Source of the DNA: Archangium sp.
Lineage (GTDB): Bacteria; Myxococcota; Myxococcia; Myxococcales; Myxococcaceae
Assembly: GCA_030681645.1 (NCBI GenBank)
Contig: JAUXRX010000056.1
Location: 372,001 to 436,000, forward strand
Direction of reading: 5' to 3'
DNA: 64,000 nucleotides
The position numbers and the translations under genes were made by a program. Positions within the stretch are counted from its first letter, which is position 1. Each line of letters opens with the position of its first letter. Below, piece by piece: positions 35,041 to 43,301 of this stretch. The notes below the pieces were generated by a model that searched no databases, had not been told where the DNA came from, and saw only the letters and a list, made by a program, of their open reading frames with translations.

Positions 35041-35126
35041 AACCGCTGCGAAAGCAGAGTGGTTAAGCAAGGGGGATTGACACACACAGGCCCACAGGAG
35101 CATCTGTGTCCCAACAAAGGGGACAC
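35041..35126 (+). promoter_or_regulatory. Structured leader with mutually exclusive hairpins over the PilZ RBS
   Basis: Three possible stems lie in the 96 bases before the PilZ start. The first, 35041-35064, has AACC/GGTT plus CTGC-GAAA-GCAG (GNRA tetraloop). The second pairs ACACAG (35084-35089) with CTGTGT (35104-35109). The third pairs GTGTCCC (35106-35112) with GGGACAC (35120-35126), burying the AAAGGGGA ribosome binding site. The second and third share bases 35106-35109 and cannot form together. A TTGACA at 35077-35082 could be a -35 box. Confidence 0.5.
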
Positions 35127-35128
35127 TT

Positions 35129-35563
35129 ATGAGCGACGTCTTTACGAAAGCAGGGTCGGTTTCGTCGGTCATCAACCGCAAGGGTCAGAGCACCGCGTCC
35201 GGCAAGTTCTCCCCGAGCTTCGGGGTGCACCGCGGTCTCATCAAGGACCCGAACTGGCCTCCCGCTGAGTTCCCCGAGCACGGCACCGCCGCCTCGCGCC
35301 GGTTTCGCCGCGTGGAAATGCAGTTCGGGGTGGAGCTGCGTGGTGAAGCCCACCAGGTTCGCGGTGACGTCTCCGAGGGCGGCGTCATGTTCCTCCTCGA
35401 TCGCAAGGTCGAGACGAAGCACGTCGACGTCATCGTGAAGGGCCGCGCCGCGCGCGCCGAGGTGCTGTCGGCCTCGAAGAAGGGCACCGCGTTCGCCCAC
35501 CACTGCCGCTTCATCGACTCGGCTGAAGCGCTCCCGGTGTGGGAAGCGGTCGCGTCGAGCTGA
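35129..35563 (+). CDS. PilZ-domain protein
   Basis: This 144-residue protein has a PilZ-type core, about residues 50-140 (RRFRRVEMQFGVELRGEAHQV, then GDVSEGGVMFLLD, VIVKGRAARAEVLSASKK). PilZ domains bind c-di-GMP through RxxxR and D/NxSxxG; both are approximated here (RRFRR, DVSEGG), so binding is plausible. The N-terminal 45 residues are a flexible extension. Its ribosome binding site lies in a hairpin. The following kinase gene is in the same direction, 24 bases later. Confidence 0.78.
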   Translation: MSDVFTKAGSVSSVINRKGQSTASGKFSPSFGVHRGLIKDPNWPPAEFPEHGTAASRRFRRVEMQFGVELRGEAHQVRGDVSEGGVMFLLDRKVETKHVDVIVKGRAARAEVLSASKKGTAFAHHCRFIDSAEALPVWEAVASS

Positions 35564-35587
35564 CTTTCCGCCTAGCTTTCGCCAACC

Positions 35588-36991
35588 GTGTCCTCCAGGG
35601 TCGGCGACGAGACCATTCGAAACGTGAACCTGGTCACCGTCACTGACCCACTGCTGGGTCAGGTGGTGGAGAGCTACAAGGTCGAATCGCTCGTCGGCAC
35701 CGGGGCGATGGGCATGGTGTACCGCGGGGTGCACCAGATCATCGGCAAGGCCGTCGCCATCAAGGTGCTCAAGGCCGACTACGCCGACGATCCCGAGATG
35801 GTGCAGCGCCTCATTCGCGAAGCGCGCACCGTCAACGCCATTCGCCACCCGGCCATCGTCGACATCTTCGGCTTCGGCACCCTTCCCCGCACCGATCAGC
35901 CGTACATCGTGATGGACCTGCTCGAGGGAGATCCGCTCGACGAGTACCTCAAGACGCACGCGCCGATGAAGCTGCGCCAGGTCGCGCCCTTCCTCGACGA
36001 GCTGCTCTCGGCGCTCTCCGCCGCGCACGCGGTGGGCGTGATTCACCGCGACCTGAAGCCGGGCAACGTGTTCGTCGAGAGCAAGCCCGACGGCCAGAAG
36101 GGCATCAAGGTCATCGACTTCGGCCTCGCCAAGCAGGCCGATCGCGCCGGCGGCTCGGTCAAGCCCACCAACCCCGGCACGCTGCTGGGCACGCCCGCCT
36201 TCATGGCGCCCGAGCAGGTGCTCGGCACCAAGGTGACCCCGGCCACCGATCTCTACGCGGTGGGCGGCATCGCCTACCAGATGCTCACCAACCACCTTCC
36301 CCACGAGGCGCCGTCGGCGATCGAGGTGCTCTCGCAGAAGATGGCCCACGACCCGATTCGCCCGAAGCAGTGGCAACCCTCGCTCGACGACGACCTCGAC
36401 GCGTGGGTGATGAACCTGCTCTCGCGCGAGCCCGAGAAGCGCTACCAGGACGCAGACGAAGCGCGCCGCGTGCTGCGCCGCATCACCGACGGCCGCACCT
36501 CGGGCAATCGCCCGGCGCTGCACAAGCCCGCCACGGGCGTGGTCCCGAAGCGCGAGTGGGGCGAAGCGAAGACCGTGGTCACCGAAGCCTCGGCTTCGCT
36601 GGGGACAGGCGAGAGAGCGGCCGAGGTCAGCACCGGCGACCACGTGTCGCCCTGGGCGCAGACCAACGTCGAACACCCGGTGCCCGCCCTCACGCCGCCC
36701 GCGCCGGTGACCGACTCGACGGTGCCGCCCACCAGGTCGCGCTTTCAGTCGAGCCGGGTCGAGGTGCCCACCGTGGCCATGAGCCCCGAGGAGGTGGTGC
36801 GCTCGCAGCCGCCGCCGGCGAAGAAGCGGCCTCAGAGCGAGCGGACCCTGCCTCCCATCGTGCAGGCCGGGCCGGGGGAGCAGACCGACCGCCCCGTCAC
36901 GCCCACTTCACGCGTTCCCCTCTACATTGCCCTGCTGGTGGCCATCATTGCGCTGCTCGCCGGGCTGATCTGGCTCGTGAGCCAACGTTAA
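35588..36991 (+). CDS. Ser/Thr protein kinase with C-terminal membrane anchor
   Basis: This 467-residue Pkn2-type kinase starts at GTG 35588. The kinase domain spans about residues 30-290: glycine loop GTGAMGMVYRG, VAIKVLK (ATP Lys), HRDLKPGN (near 152), DFGLA, and the APE of FMAPEQ. A Pro/Ser/Thr-rich linker follows. A single C-terminal transmembrane helix ends it (YIALLVAIIALLAGLIWLV), so the kinase faces the cytosol and is tail-anchored. Substrate unknown. It is close to the PilZ gene in the same direction. Confidence 0.92.
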   Translation: MSSRVGDETIRNVNLVTVTDPLLGQVVESYKVESLVGTGAMGMVYRGVHQIIGKAVAIKVLKADYADDPEMVQRLIREARTVNAIRHPAIVDIFGFGTLPRTDQPYIVMDLLEGDPLDEYLKTHAPMKLRQVAPFLDELLSALSAAHAVGVIHRDLKPGNVFVESKPDGQKGIKVIDFGLAKQADRAGGSVKPTNPGTLLGTPAFMAPEQVLGTKVTPATDLYAVGGIAYQMLTNHLPHEAPSAIEVLSQKMAHDPIRPKQWQPSLDDDLDAWVMNLLSREPEKRYQDADEARRVLRRITDGRTSGNRPALHKPATGVVPKREWGEAKTVVTEASASLGTGERAAEVSTGDHVSPWAQTNVEHPVPALTPPAPVTDSTVPPTRSRFQSSRVEVPTVAMSPEEVVRSQPPPAKKRPQSERTLPPIVQAGPGEQTDRPVTPTSRVPLYIALLVAIIALLAGLIWLVSQR

Positions 36992-37025
36992 ACACCGTAA
37001 TGTCGCGTCGTTGCAGGGTCGGAGG

Positions 37026-37096
37026 TGGGGCGTCGTCCAAGGGTAGGACATCAGACTTTGACTCTGATTATCGTGGTTCGAATCCACGCGCCCCAG
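37026..37096 (+). tRNA. tRNA-Gln (anticodon TTG)
   Basis: The cloverleaf is complete: acceptor TGGGGCG with CGCCCCA, D-stem GTC/GAC, anticodon stem TCAGA/TCTGA with loop CTTTGAC (anticodon TTG, decoding CAA), and T-stem CGTGG/CCACG with loop TTCGAAT. Bases U1 and the discriminator G73 suit tRNA-Gln. The 3' CCA is not encoded, so it must be added. Confidence 0.95.
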
Positions 37097-37192
37097 ATGT
37101 AGAGAAAGTGCGCGGATGGCTTCCGCCGGGAAGTGAGACACAATTCGCAGTGGGTTTGCGGTGACGTGCCTTCGCCTCTGGGGGAGCAGTCA

Positions 37193-37717
37193 ATGGCGGT
37201 CAAGGAGCTCCAGTTAGTGCCCGTCGGCCCCGTGTCGGGGGTCTTCCTCAAGGAACTCGAAGCGCCCATCGCCCAGGTGTTGGGCGTCTCGGCGTATCTC
37301 GGCAAGGCGCTGCTCTCGCAGCCGGCCTTCGCGTTCAACAAGGATCGAAACCAGTACCACACCACGGCGATCATGCGCCGGCTGCTCACGCTCAAGGACA
37401 TGGGCACGCCGCTGATCATCGGGGTGGCCGACGTCGATCTCTTCGTGCCTGATTCCCCCTTCGTCTACGGCGAGGCCGATCGCGAGTCGCACGCGGCGGT
37501 GATGTCGCTGTGGCGCCTCAAGGGAGAAGGCGAAGCGTGGAAGCGGCGCACCTTCGTCGAGGCGGTGCACCAGGCCGGGCACCTCGTGGGCCTCTCGTAT
37601 TGCGAGGACGCGCGCTGCGCGATGTACCTGGCCACCACCATCACCGACGCCGAGCGCCGGCAGCTGCACCTGTGCAACAACTGCCGCAACGAGCTCGCGA
37701 AGATCCGCCGCGTCTGA
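37193..37717 (+). CDS. Archaemetzincin-family protein with degenerate active site
   Basis: This 174-residue protein has the archaemetzincin (AMZ) layout. It starts at ATG 37193 after a GGGGGAG site. The motif region reads H126-QAGH-LVGLSY-C137, then EDARCAM, and finally CNNC near the C-terminus; these four Cys form the structural zinc site. Canonical archaemetzincins have HExxHxxGxxH. Here the catalytic Glu is Gln127 and the third His ligand is Tyr136, while His126 and His130 remain. The rest of the fold is intact. It is probably an inactive, repurposed relative; the role is unknown. Confidence 0.82.
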   Translation: MAVKELQLVPVGPVSGVFLKELEAPIAQVLGVSAYLGKALLSQPAFAFNKDRNQYHTTAIMRRLLTLKDMGTPLIIGVADVDLFVPDSPFVYGEADRESHAAVMSLWRLKGEGEAWKRRTFVEAVHQAGHLVGLSYCEDARCAMYLATTITDAERRQLHLCNNCRNELAKIRRV

Positions 37718-37761
37718 CTGGGTAGTTCCCACGTGAACAACCGCATGCTGCAGTGCGTCTC

Positions 37762-38709
37762 ATGCGCATGCTCCGGCTCCTCGGCGTCCTCGGCCTCACC
37801 TTTTCCATCTCGGGCTGCGGCCTCTTCGGCGGCGGCGGCGGTGGTGGGGGCGGCACCGGCGGCGGCGGTGGGGGCGCCTTCACCTTCGAGAAGGGCTTCA
37901 CCTTCGTGCGCAAGGACGACCGCAACGTCTACCTCGTCGACGACAGCGACGTGCAGACCACCACCACGTTGACCCAGTCGGCGAACGTGCGCACGCCCAG
38001 CTTCTCGGCCGACGGCAAGCAGATCGTCTTCGTGCGCGGCGCCGGCATGGAGGCGGAGATCGCCATCGTCCCCACCGCGGGCGGCATCATCAAGACGGTG
38101 ATCTCGACCTCGGGCGTCTTCCGCGGCTTCAAGACGCCGGTGTTCTCGCCCGACGGCACCCAGGTGGCGTTCGGCATCGACGACGGCGTGAGCACCAACA
38201 CCGGGTTGATCAACGCCGACGGCACGGGCGCGCGCGTGCTCGCCAGCGGCGGCCTGTGGCAGGCCTTCCCCTCGTTCACGCCCGACGGGACCGCGCTCAT
38301 CGTCGCCGCCGGGAACGCGCTCGGCTACACGCAGATCGAGATGATCACCCTGAGCACGAACGCGGTCACCAACGTGACCAACGTGCTGGGCACCGAGGCG
38401 CGCGGCATCAGCAACCGGCTGCTGGTCTCACCCGACGGCACGAAGGCGGTCTTCGATGGGCCGGTGTCCACCGGGGAGCAGCGGCTGTTCGTGATCGACC
38501 TCGGCTCGAAGCTCGTCACCATGCTGTACGCGGGCGAGCTGGGCACGAACAACACCTTCCCCTGCTGGATGGGGAACACCGCGGTGGCCTTCTCGTCGGA
38601 CTCCGGCGGCAACGACAGCGTCTACAAGGTGAACCTGCCCTCGAGCACCTCGGTGACGCTGCTGGTGCCCAAGGCGATCGAGCCCTGGTACGCCGTCACC
38701 TCGATGTAG
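37762..38709 (+). CDS. PD40/TolB-like beta-propeller lipoprotein
   Basis: This 315-residue lipoprotein has a signal and lipobox (LGLTFSISGC) followed by a poly-Gly linker. The mature part contains WD40-like (PD40) blades: TPSFSADGKQIVFVRG, TPVFSPDGTQVAFGI, FPSFTPDGTALIVAAG, RLLVSPDGTKAVFDG. TolB-like propellers bind proteins at the envelope. The ATG at 37762 is chosen; GTG 37753 and ATG 37768 are alternatives. Its stop abuts that of the convergent Cys-rich gene with no gap. Confidence 0.8.
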   Translation: MRMLRLLGVLGLTFSISGCGLFGGGGGGGGGTGGGGGGAFTFEKGFTFVRKDDRNVYLVDDSDVQTTTTLTQSANVRTPSFSADGKQIVFVRGAGMEAEIAIVPTAGGIIKTVISTSGVFRGFKTPVFSPDGTQVAFGIDDGVSTNTGLINADGTGARVLASGGLWQAFPSFTPDGTALIVAAGNALGYTQIEMITLSTNAVTNVTNVLGTEARGISNRLLVSPDGTKAVFDGPVSTGEQRLFVIDLGSKLVTMLYAGELGTNNTFPCWMGNTAVAFSSDSGGNDSVYKVNLPSSTSVTLLVPKAIEPWYAVTSM

Positions 38710-39960
38710 TCACTGGCAGAGGTTGTTCGCGCCGCAGATGCCGGCCATCCCGCACGCCATGCCGATGGAGTAGCAGGTGGGGATGAAGCCGACGATCGCG
38801 TCGACGTCGCAGCACTGGGTCGCCGTGCACGGTGTCCCGTAGAGGGTGCAGAGATCGAAGCCGCCGTCAGGGAAGGGCGGCAAACCGCCGTCGCCCACGG
38901 TGCCACCCACGCAGGTGCCGGAGCCCCCGACGTCACAGGTGGTGCCGCCCAGGCAGGTGGTGCAGGCCGCGCCGGGCGAGCCCTGACCGCACTGCGCGTT
39001 GGTGAACTGGCTCTGCTGCCGGCAGATGTTGCCGTCACAGCAGCCGCCGGGACACGTGTTCGCGTTGCAGGTGGTGCCGCCCGAGCAGAAGCCCGACTGG
39101 CAGGTCTGGCCCGCGGCCGAGTCGCACGTCTGGCAGAACGCGCCGTTCCTCCCGCACTGCGTGTTGAGGGTGCCGCCGCGGCACAGGCCGGTGTTGATGT
39201 CGATGCAGCCGCTGCAGGGCTGGCAGCTGCCGCTCACGCAGGTCGCGCCGCTGAAGCAGGACTGGCAGAGGTTGCCCTGCGCGCCGCAGCGCGAGGGGGT
39301 GGTGTTGGTGATGCAGACGCCGCTCGCGGTGCAGCAGCCCGCGGGGCAGGTGCTCGCCGAGCAGGTCGCGGCGCCACCGCCGCCACCGCTGCCACCGCCC
39401 GTCGCGCCGCCGCCTCCGCCGCCGGTGCCGCTCACGCACACCCCGACGCTGCAGGTCAGCCCGGTGACGCAGAGCTGGCACGCCCCTCCACCGAGGCCGC
39501 ACTGCGCGTTCGTCAGACCGCCCTGGCACTGGCCCGTGGCCGTGCAGCAGCCCGAGCAGGTCGCGGGGGAACACAGCGCTCCGCCGCCTCCGCCCGAACC
39601 ACCGCCCGTCACGCCGCCGCCACCCGAGCCGCCACCCGAGCCGCCGCCCGTCACGCCGCCGCCGGATCCGCCGCCCGTCACGCCCCCACCGGACCCTCCG
39701 CCCGAGCCGCCGCCGGAGCCCCCGCCCGAGGTGTTCTGGGTGACGCACTGGCCGAAGGTGCAGGCCTGGGTGTTCGCGCACGGCTGGCAGATGGCGCCGC
39801 CCGAGCCACAGGCCGCGTTCGACGCGCCGATCTGACACTGGCCGGTGGTGTCGCAGCAGCCGGAACAGGTGCTCGCGGTGCACTTCGCCATCGGAGTCCC
39901 ACAGGCGGAGAGCACCACCCCCGCACCCACCAGCGACACCATCAACACGAGCGTCTTCAT
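38710..39960 (-). CDS. Cys-rich modular lipoprotein with Gly/Ser spacers
   Basis: This 416-residue lipoprotein has a lipobox (VVLSAC). It has at least five modules of the form CxxxTCxGCCxxxGxCxxGxxxxxCGxxGxxCxxC. They are separated by long Gly-Gly-Gly-Ser/Thr-Gly stretches that read as flexible linkers. Similar modular Cys-rich proteins are frequent in myxobacteria. The disulfide-rich modules probably form rigid beads on a surface string. Function unknown. It ends directly at the stop of the beta-propeller gene. Confidence 0.8.
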   Translation of the reverse strand: MKTLVLMVSLVGAGVVLSACGTPMAKCTASTCSGCCDTTGQCQIGASNAACGSGGAICQPCANTQACTFGQCVTQNTSGGGSGGGSGGGSGGGVTGGGSGGGVTGGGSGGGSGGGGVTGGGSGGGGGALCSPATCSGCCTATGQCQGGLTNAQCGLGGGACQLCVTGLTCSVGVCVSGTGGGGGGATGGGSGGGGGAATCSASTCPAGCCTASGVCITNTTPSRCGAQGNLCQSCFSGATCVSGSCQPCSGCIDINTGLCRGGTLNTQCGRNGAFCQTCDSAAGQTCQSGFCSGGTTCNANTCPGGCCDGNICRQQSQFTNAQCGQGSPGAACTTCLGGTTCDVGGSGTCVGGTVGDGGLPPFPDGGFDLCTLYGTPCTATQCCDVDAIVGFIPTCYSIGMACGMAGICGANNLCQ

Positions 39961-39980
39961 GACTGCGCGAGCTAGCACAG

Positions 39981-40304
39981 TCACCGGGTGCGCAGACACA
40001 CGCGGGCGGCGTCGAGCTGCGTACACGCCGTCCCTTCCGGGCAGGCGGGCTCACACGGGGCGGGGCAGTAGCCGACGGGCTGCGAGGCCGGAGGCCCGGG
40101 CGTCACGGTCTGGTCGCGCACGCACAGGCCCAGCGCGCACTCGGTGCTGGTGCTGCTGAGCACGAAGCCTCCGTCGACGCGCTGCGCGGCTTCGCCGTCG
40201 GTGAGGGCGGTCTTCGAGCGGAGCAGGCAGCTCTCTTCTGGCGCCGCTGCGCACGCGCTGACGAGGACGAAGAAGAAGGCGAGCCTGGTGACGGGTGAGA
40301 CCAT
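39981..40304 (-). CDS. Small Cys-rich lipoprotein
   Basis: This 107-residue protein has a lipobox (FVLVSAC) after MVSPVTRLAF. The mature part contains eight Cys residues, including CAPCEPACPEGTAC, resembling the modules of the neighbouring larger Cys-rich gene just downstream on the same strand, 20 bases away. It is probably co-transcribed with it and may be a related surface protein. Confidence 0.75.
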   Translation of the reverse strand: MVSPVTRLAFFFVLVSACAAAPEESCLLRSKTALTDGEAAQRVDGGFVLSSTSTECALGLCVRDQTVTPGPPASQPVGYCPAPCEPACPEGTACTQLDAARVCLRTR

Positions 40305-40358
40305 GCAGCGTGAGTGGCGTGCTGCGCGTCGATCCGTTGCGCGATACACCGCCAGCCC

Positions 40359-40718
40359 ATGTCCCACCCCCACGAAGCGATCGCCCTGGCCTGGCTGGAC
40401 GCCTTCAACGCCGGTGACGTGCCGAAGCTCGTCGCGCTCTACGCCGAAGACTGCACGCACACCTCGCCGAAGATCCGCGCGCTGCACCCGGAGACCGGCG
40501 GCAAGCTGGTGGGGCGCCCCGCGCTCGAGGCCTGGTGCGACGACGCGCTCAAGCGCCTGCCCGGGCTGCGCTACGAGAAGACGGCGATCACCGCGAACGA
40601 CGAGCGCGTCTTCCTCGAGTACGTGCGCCACGCCCCCGATGGTCCGCCGATGCCGGTCGCCGAGGTCTTCGACATCCGCGCGGGGAAGATCGTCAGCTCG
40701 CGCGTGTACCATGGCTGA
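40359..40718 (+). CDS. SnoaL/NTF2-like protein
   Basis: This 119-residue protein has the nuclear-transport-factor-2-like fold: AIALAWLDAFNAGDVPKLVALYAEDCTHTSP, followed by a helix and beta strands ending in AEVFDIRAGKIVSSRVYHG, which is the typical SnoaL-like C-terminal strand. It is cytosolic. Such small cone-shaped proteins bind ligands or act as isomerases or cyclases; the substrate is unknown. Confidence 0.82.
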   Translation: MSHPHEAIALAWLDAFNAGDVPKLVALYAEDCTHTSPKIRALHPETGGKLVGRPALEAWCDDALKRLPGLRYEKTAITANDERVFLEYVRHAPDGPPMPVAEVFDIRAGKIVSSRVYHG

Positions 40719-40733
40719 GCGAGCACCCCTCCC

Positions 40734-40758
40734 GTTCATCCCGAGCGGAGTCGAGGGA
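40734..40758. repeat. Dispersed palindromic repeat, family B (copy 4)
   Basis: It is the core family B element in the gap before the spermidine-synthase-like gene. It faces copy 5 in inverted orientation, so the two can form a hairpin of about 80 bases. Confidence 0.7.
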
Positions 40759-40784
40759 TCGGCGCCCAGGCTCGCACCAGGTCA

Positions 40785-40811
40785 CCCCTCGACTCCGCTC
40801 GGGGTGAACGG
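40785..40811. repeat. Dispersed palindromic repeat, family B (copy 5)
   Basis: It is the inverse partner of copy 4. A partial third copy that lacks the middle (CCCTC joined to TCGGGG) follows at 40824-40845, just before the next start. Confidence 0.65.
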
Positions 40812-40841
40812 TGACTTCTATTTACCCTCTCGGGGCGAACG

Positions 40842-42341
40842 GTGAACCGGTCCCTGCTCTACGTCACGGTGCTGGTGATCGCCACGTGTGGGCTCATCTA
40901 CGAGCTCATCGTCGGCACGCTGGCGAGCTACCTGCTGGGCGACAGCATCACGCAGTTCTCCACCGTCATCGGAGTGTACCTGTTCGCGCTGGGCATCGGC
41001 GCGTGGCTGTCGGGCTTCATCGACAAGGGCGTGGCGCAGCGCTTCGTGGAGATCGAGCTGGCCGTGGCGCTCGCGGGCGGCATCTCGGCGCCCTTCCTCT
41101 TCGCCACCTTCGCGGCCGGGGCCAGCTTCCGCGTCACGCTCTACGGCATGGTGCTGGTGATCGGCACCCTGGTGGGCCTCGAGATCCCGCTGCTGATGCG
41201 GATCATGAAGGAACAGCTGCAGTTCAAGGACCTCGTGTCCCGCGTGCTGACCTTCGACTACCTGGGCAGCCTCTTCGCCTCGCTGCTCTTTCCCATCGTG
41301 CTGGTGCCGCGCCTGGGCCTGGTGCGCACCTCGCTCGTGTTCGGCCTGATCAACGCGCTGGTGGGGCTGTGGAGCACCTGGCTGCTGGCGCCGATCCTCG
41401 GCGGCGTGACCCGCCTGCGGATCAAGGCGGTGCTGGTGTCGGTGGTGCTGATCATCGGCATCGCCATGGCCGACACCATGACCTCGCTCTTCGAGGAGCA
41501 GCTCTACAACGACGAGGTGGTGCACGCGCAGCAGACGCCGTACCAGCGCATCGTGGTCACGCGCAGCCACCGCGGCTTCTCGCTCTTCCTCAACGGCAAC
41601 CTGCAGTTCTCCAGCATCGACGAGTACCGCTACCACGAGGCCCTGGTGCACCCGGTCTTCCAGGCGGCCCGGCAGCGCGCCGAGGTGCTCATTCTCGGGG
41701 GCGGTGACGGGCTCGCTGCGCGCGAGGTCCTCCGCTACGGCGACGAGGTGAAGCGGGTCACCCTGGTCGACCTCGATGGCGCGATGACGAAGCTGGCCCT
41801 CGAATCGGTCGAGTTGGCGGAGCTCAACGCGTTCTCACTGAAGAACCCGAAGCTGCGCGTCATCAACGACGACGCCATGCAGTGGCTGGCGGGCACCGAG
41901 GAGAAGTTCGACGTGGTGGTGGTCGACTTCCCCGACCCGAACAACTTCTCGCTGGGCAAGCTCTACACCACGCGCTTCTACGCGCTGCTCAAGGCCCACC
42001 TCGCGCCGGGGGGCGTGGCGGTGGTGCAGTCGACCTCGCCCCTCTTCGCGCGGCGCAGCTACTGGTGCATCGACACCACGCTGCGCGCGACGGGGTTCTC
42101 CACCAGGCCGTACCACGTGTGGGTGCCCAGCTTCGGCGAGTGGGGGTACGTGCTCGCGTCCGTCGAAGCCATCGAGCCGCGACACGCGCTGCCCGAGGGG
42201 CTGCGCTTCCTGAGCGAGGAGACCATGCCCTCGCTCTTCCACTTCCCCAAGGACATGGACCAGGTGCCCGCCGAGGTGAACCGGCTCAACAACCAGGTGC
42301 TGGTTCACTATTACGAAGAGGAGTGGCGGCGCTGGAATTGA
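40842..42341 (+). CDS. Membrane-fused spermidine synthase-like protein
   Basis: This 499-residue protein fuses an N-terminal membrane region (about seven helices, residues 1-215) to a SpeE-type aminopropyltransferase domain (about 225-460). SpeE motifs are VLILGGGDGLAAREVLRY (near residue 284), the DLDGAM segment and VVVDFPDPNNFSLGKLYT. Some key residues differ from soluble SpeE (DxxDP is DFPDP), so the actual substrate may differ. The GTG start lies just after family B repeats. Convergent with DUF4272. Confidence 0.85.
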   Translation: MNRSLLYVTVLVIATCGLIYELIVGTLASYLLGDSITQFSTVIGVYLFALGIGAWLSGFIDKGVAQRFVEIELAVALAGGISAPFLFATFAAGASFRVTLYGMVLVIGTLVGLEIPLLMRIMKEQLQFKDLVSRVLTFDYLGSLFASLLFPIVLVPRLGLVRTSLVFGLINALVGLWSTWLLAPILGGVTRLRIKAVLVSVVLIIGIAMADTMTSLFEEQLYNDEVVHAQQTPYQRIVVTRSHRGFSLFLNGNLQFSSIDEYRYHEALVHPVFQAARQRAEVLILGGGDGLAAREVLRYGDEVKRVTLVDLDGAMTKLALESVELAELNAFSLKNPKLRVINDDAMQWLAGTEEKFDVVVVDFPDPNNFSLGKLYTTRFYALLKAHLAPGGVAVVQSTSPLFARRSYWCIDTTLRATGFSTRPYHVWVPSFGEWGYVLASVEAIEPRHALPEGLRFLSEETMPSLFHFPKDMDQVPAEVNRLNNQVLVHYYEEEWRRWN

Positions 42342-42347
42342 CAGTGC

Positions 42348-42396
42348 GCCCCTCACCCGGCCTTCGGCCGACCTCTCCCGCTTCCGCAGGGAGAGG
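42348..42396. repeat. Dispersed palindromic repeat, family A (copy 5)
   Basis: It lies in the convergent gap between the spermidine-synthase-like gene and the DUF4272 gene, where it could act as a bidirectional terminator. It is a diverged copy (CACCCGGCCTTCGGCC in the middle). Confidence 0.65.
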
Positions 42397-43275
42397 TTAT
42401 TCAGTCTCGTACTCGTCACCCTCGAGCAGCCAGGCCATCGCCTCGGTGCGCGAGTGCGCCACGCCCAGCCACGTCGCCAGCGTCGCCTCGTCGAGGGAGA
42501 CCAGCTTCGCCGAGTCGATGCGGTGCGCTTCGTGGGGGCTACCGCTGGCGAAGAGCTCGTTGAGCAGGGTGCGGCTCCAGTAGCGCAGGCCCTGCACCGC
42601 TTCATGGGCGGGACCCTTCGCGGCGGCGGCCTTGCGATCGAAGCCCTCGGCGGCGACCGAGGACAGCAGCTCCTCGAGGTCTTCGTCGGGCTCGAGCGAC
42701 GCGGGGTCTTCCTGGATGGTGCGCGCGTAGACCTCGGAGCGGATCGCCTCGAGCAACGCCTCGCACAGCGCCCGGTGCACCTCGAGCTCGTCGAGCGGCC
42801 GCAGCGTGGCGTCGTCGATGAACGACTCGGCCGGCCCGAGCAGCGGCAGCTTCGCCACCAGGCCTGCGGCGTCGGCACGCGCCTCGAGCGTGGGGAGGTC
42901 GCTCTTGCCCAGCGCCCACGACAGCATCAACAGCTCCTCGCTGGTCCAGTCGACGGACTCGATGTCTTCGTCGCTCCAGCTGCCCAGCTTCGACTCGAAG
43001 AGCTCGACGCCATCGGGCCCGAGGTTGCCGAACAGGCCCAGCTCGTCGACCCAGGCCTGAAGCGCGGTGAAGCGGGCCTCGTCACGGGTCGATTCCAGGC
43101 GCGCCCGCTCGAGCAGCGCCGCCACCATCAACGCGCGGCCGGCCACCACGTCGGGTTCGGGCGGCGCGGTGAGGGGTGCGTCGGCGTCTGATTCTTCTGG
43201 CGCACTCTCGGCAGGCTTGCCTTCGGTGGCCGTCTTCTCATCGGGATCGAACAGCGGCTTACGCGAGGTCGCCAT
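42397..43275 (-). CDS. DUF4272 family protein
   Basis: This 292-residue cytosolic protein has an acidic N-terminus (about 45 residues) and then the DUF4272 pattern: GRALMVAALLERARLESTRDEA, WVDELGLFGNLGPDG, and DWTSEELLMLSWALGKSDLP. The C-terminal half is helical (RALCEALLEAIRSEVYARTIQ, then AHEAVQGLRYWSRTLLNEL). Family function is unknown. Divergent from the next lipoprotein gene, with 26 bases between the starts. Confidence 0.78.
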   Translation of the reverse strand: MATSRKPLFDPDEKTATEGKPAESAPEESDADAPLTAPPEPDVVAGRALMVAALLERARLESTRDEARFTALQAWVDELGLFGNLGPDGVELFESKLGSWSDEDIESVDWTSEELLMLSWALGKSDLPTLEARADAAGLVAKLPLLGPAESFIDDATLRPLDELEVHRALCEALLEAIRSEVYARTIQEDPASLEPDEDLEELLSSVAAEGFDRKAAAAKGPAHEAVQGLRYWSRTLLNELFASGSPHEAHRIDSAKLVSLDEATLATWLGVAHSRTEAMAWLLEGDEYETE

Positions 43276-43301
43276 GCGGCCGGGGTATACACTCCTGCAT
43301 C

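Noticed and set aside
35077..35105. Sigma-70 promoter (TTGACA) before the PilZ gene
   Set aside because: The -35-like box is good, but no convincing -10 lies at 16-18 bases, so it is mentioned only within the leader entry.
39035..40054. Large Arg-rich frame over the Cys-rich lipoprotein
   Set aside because: It is an out-of-frame shadow of a Gly/Cys-rich gene; the Cys module frame has a clear lipoprotein signal.
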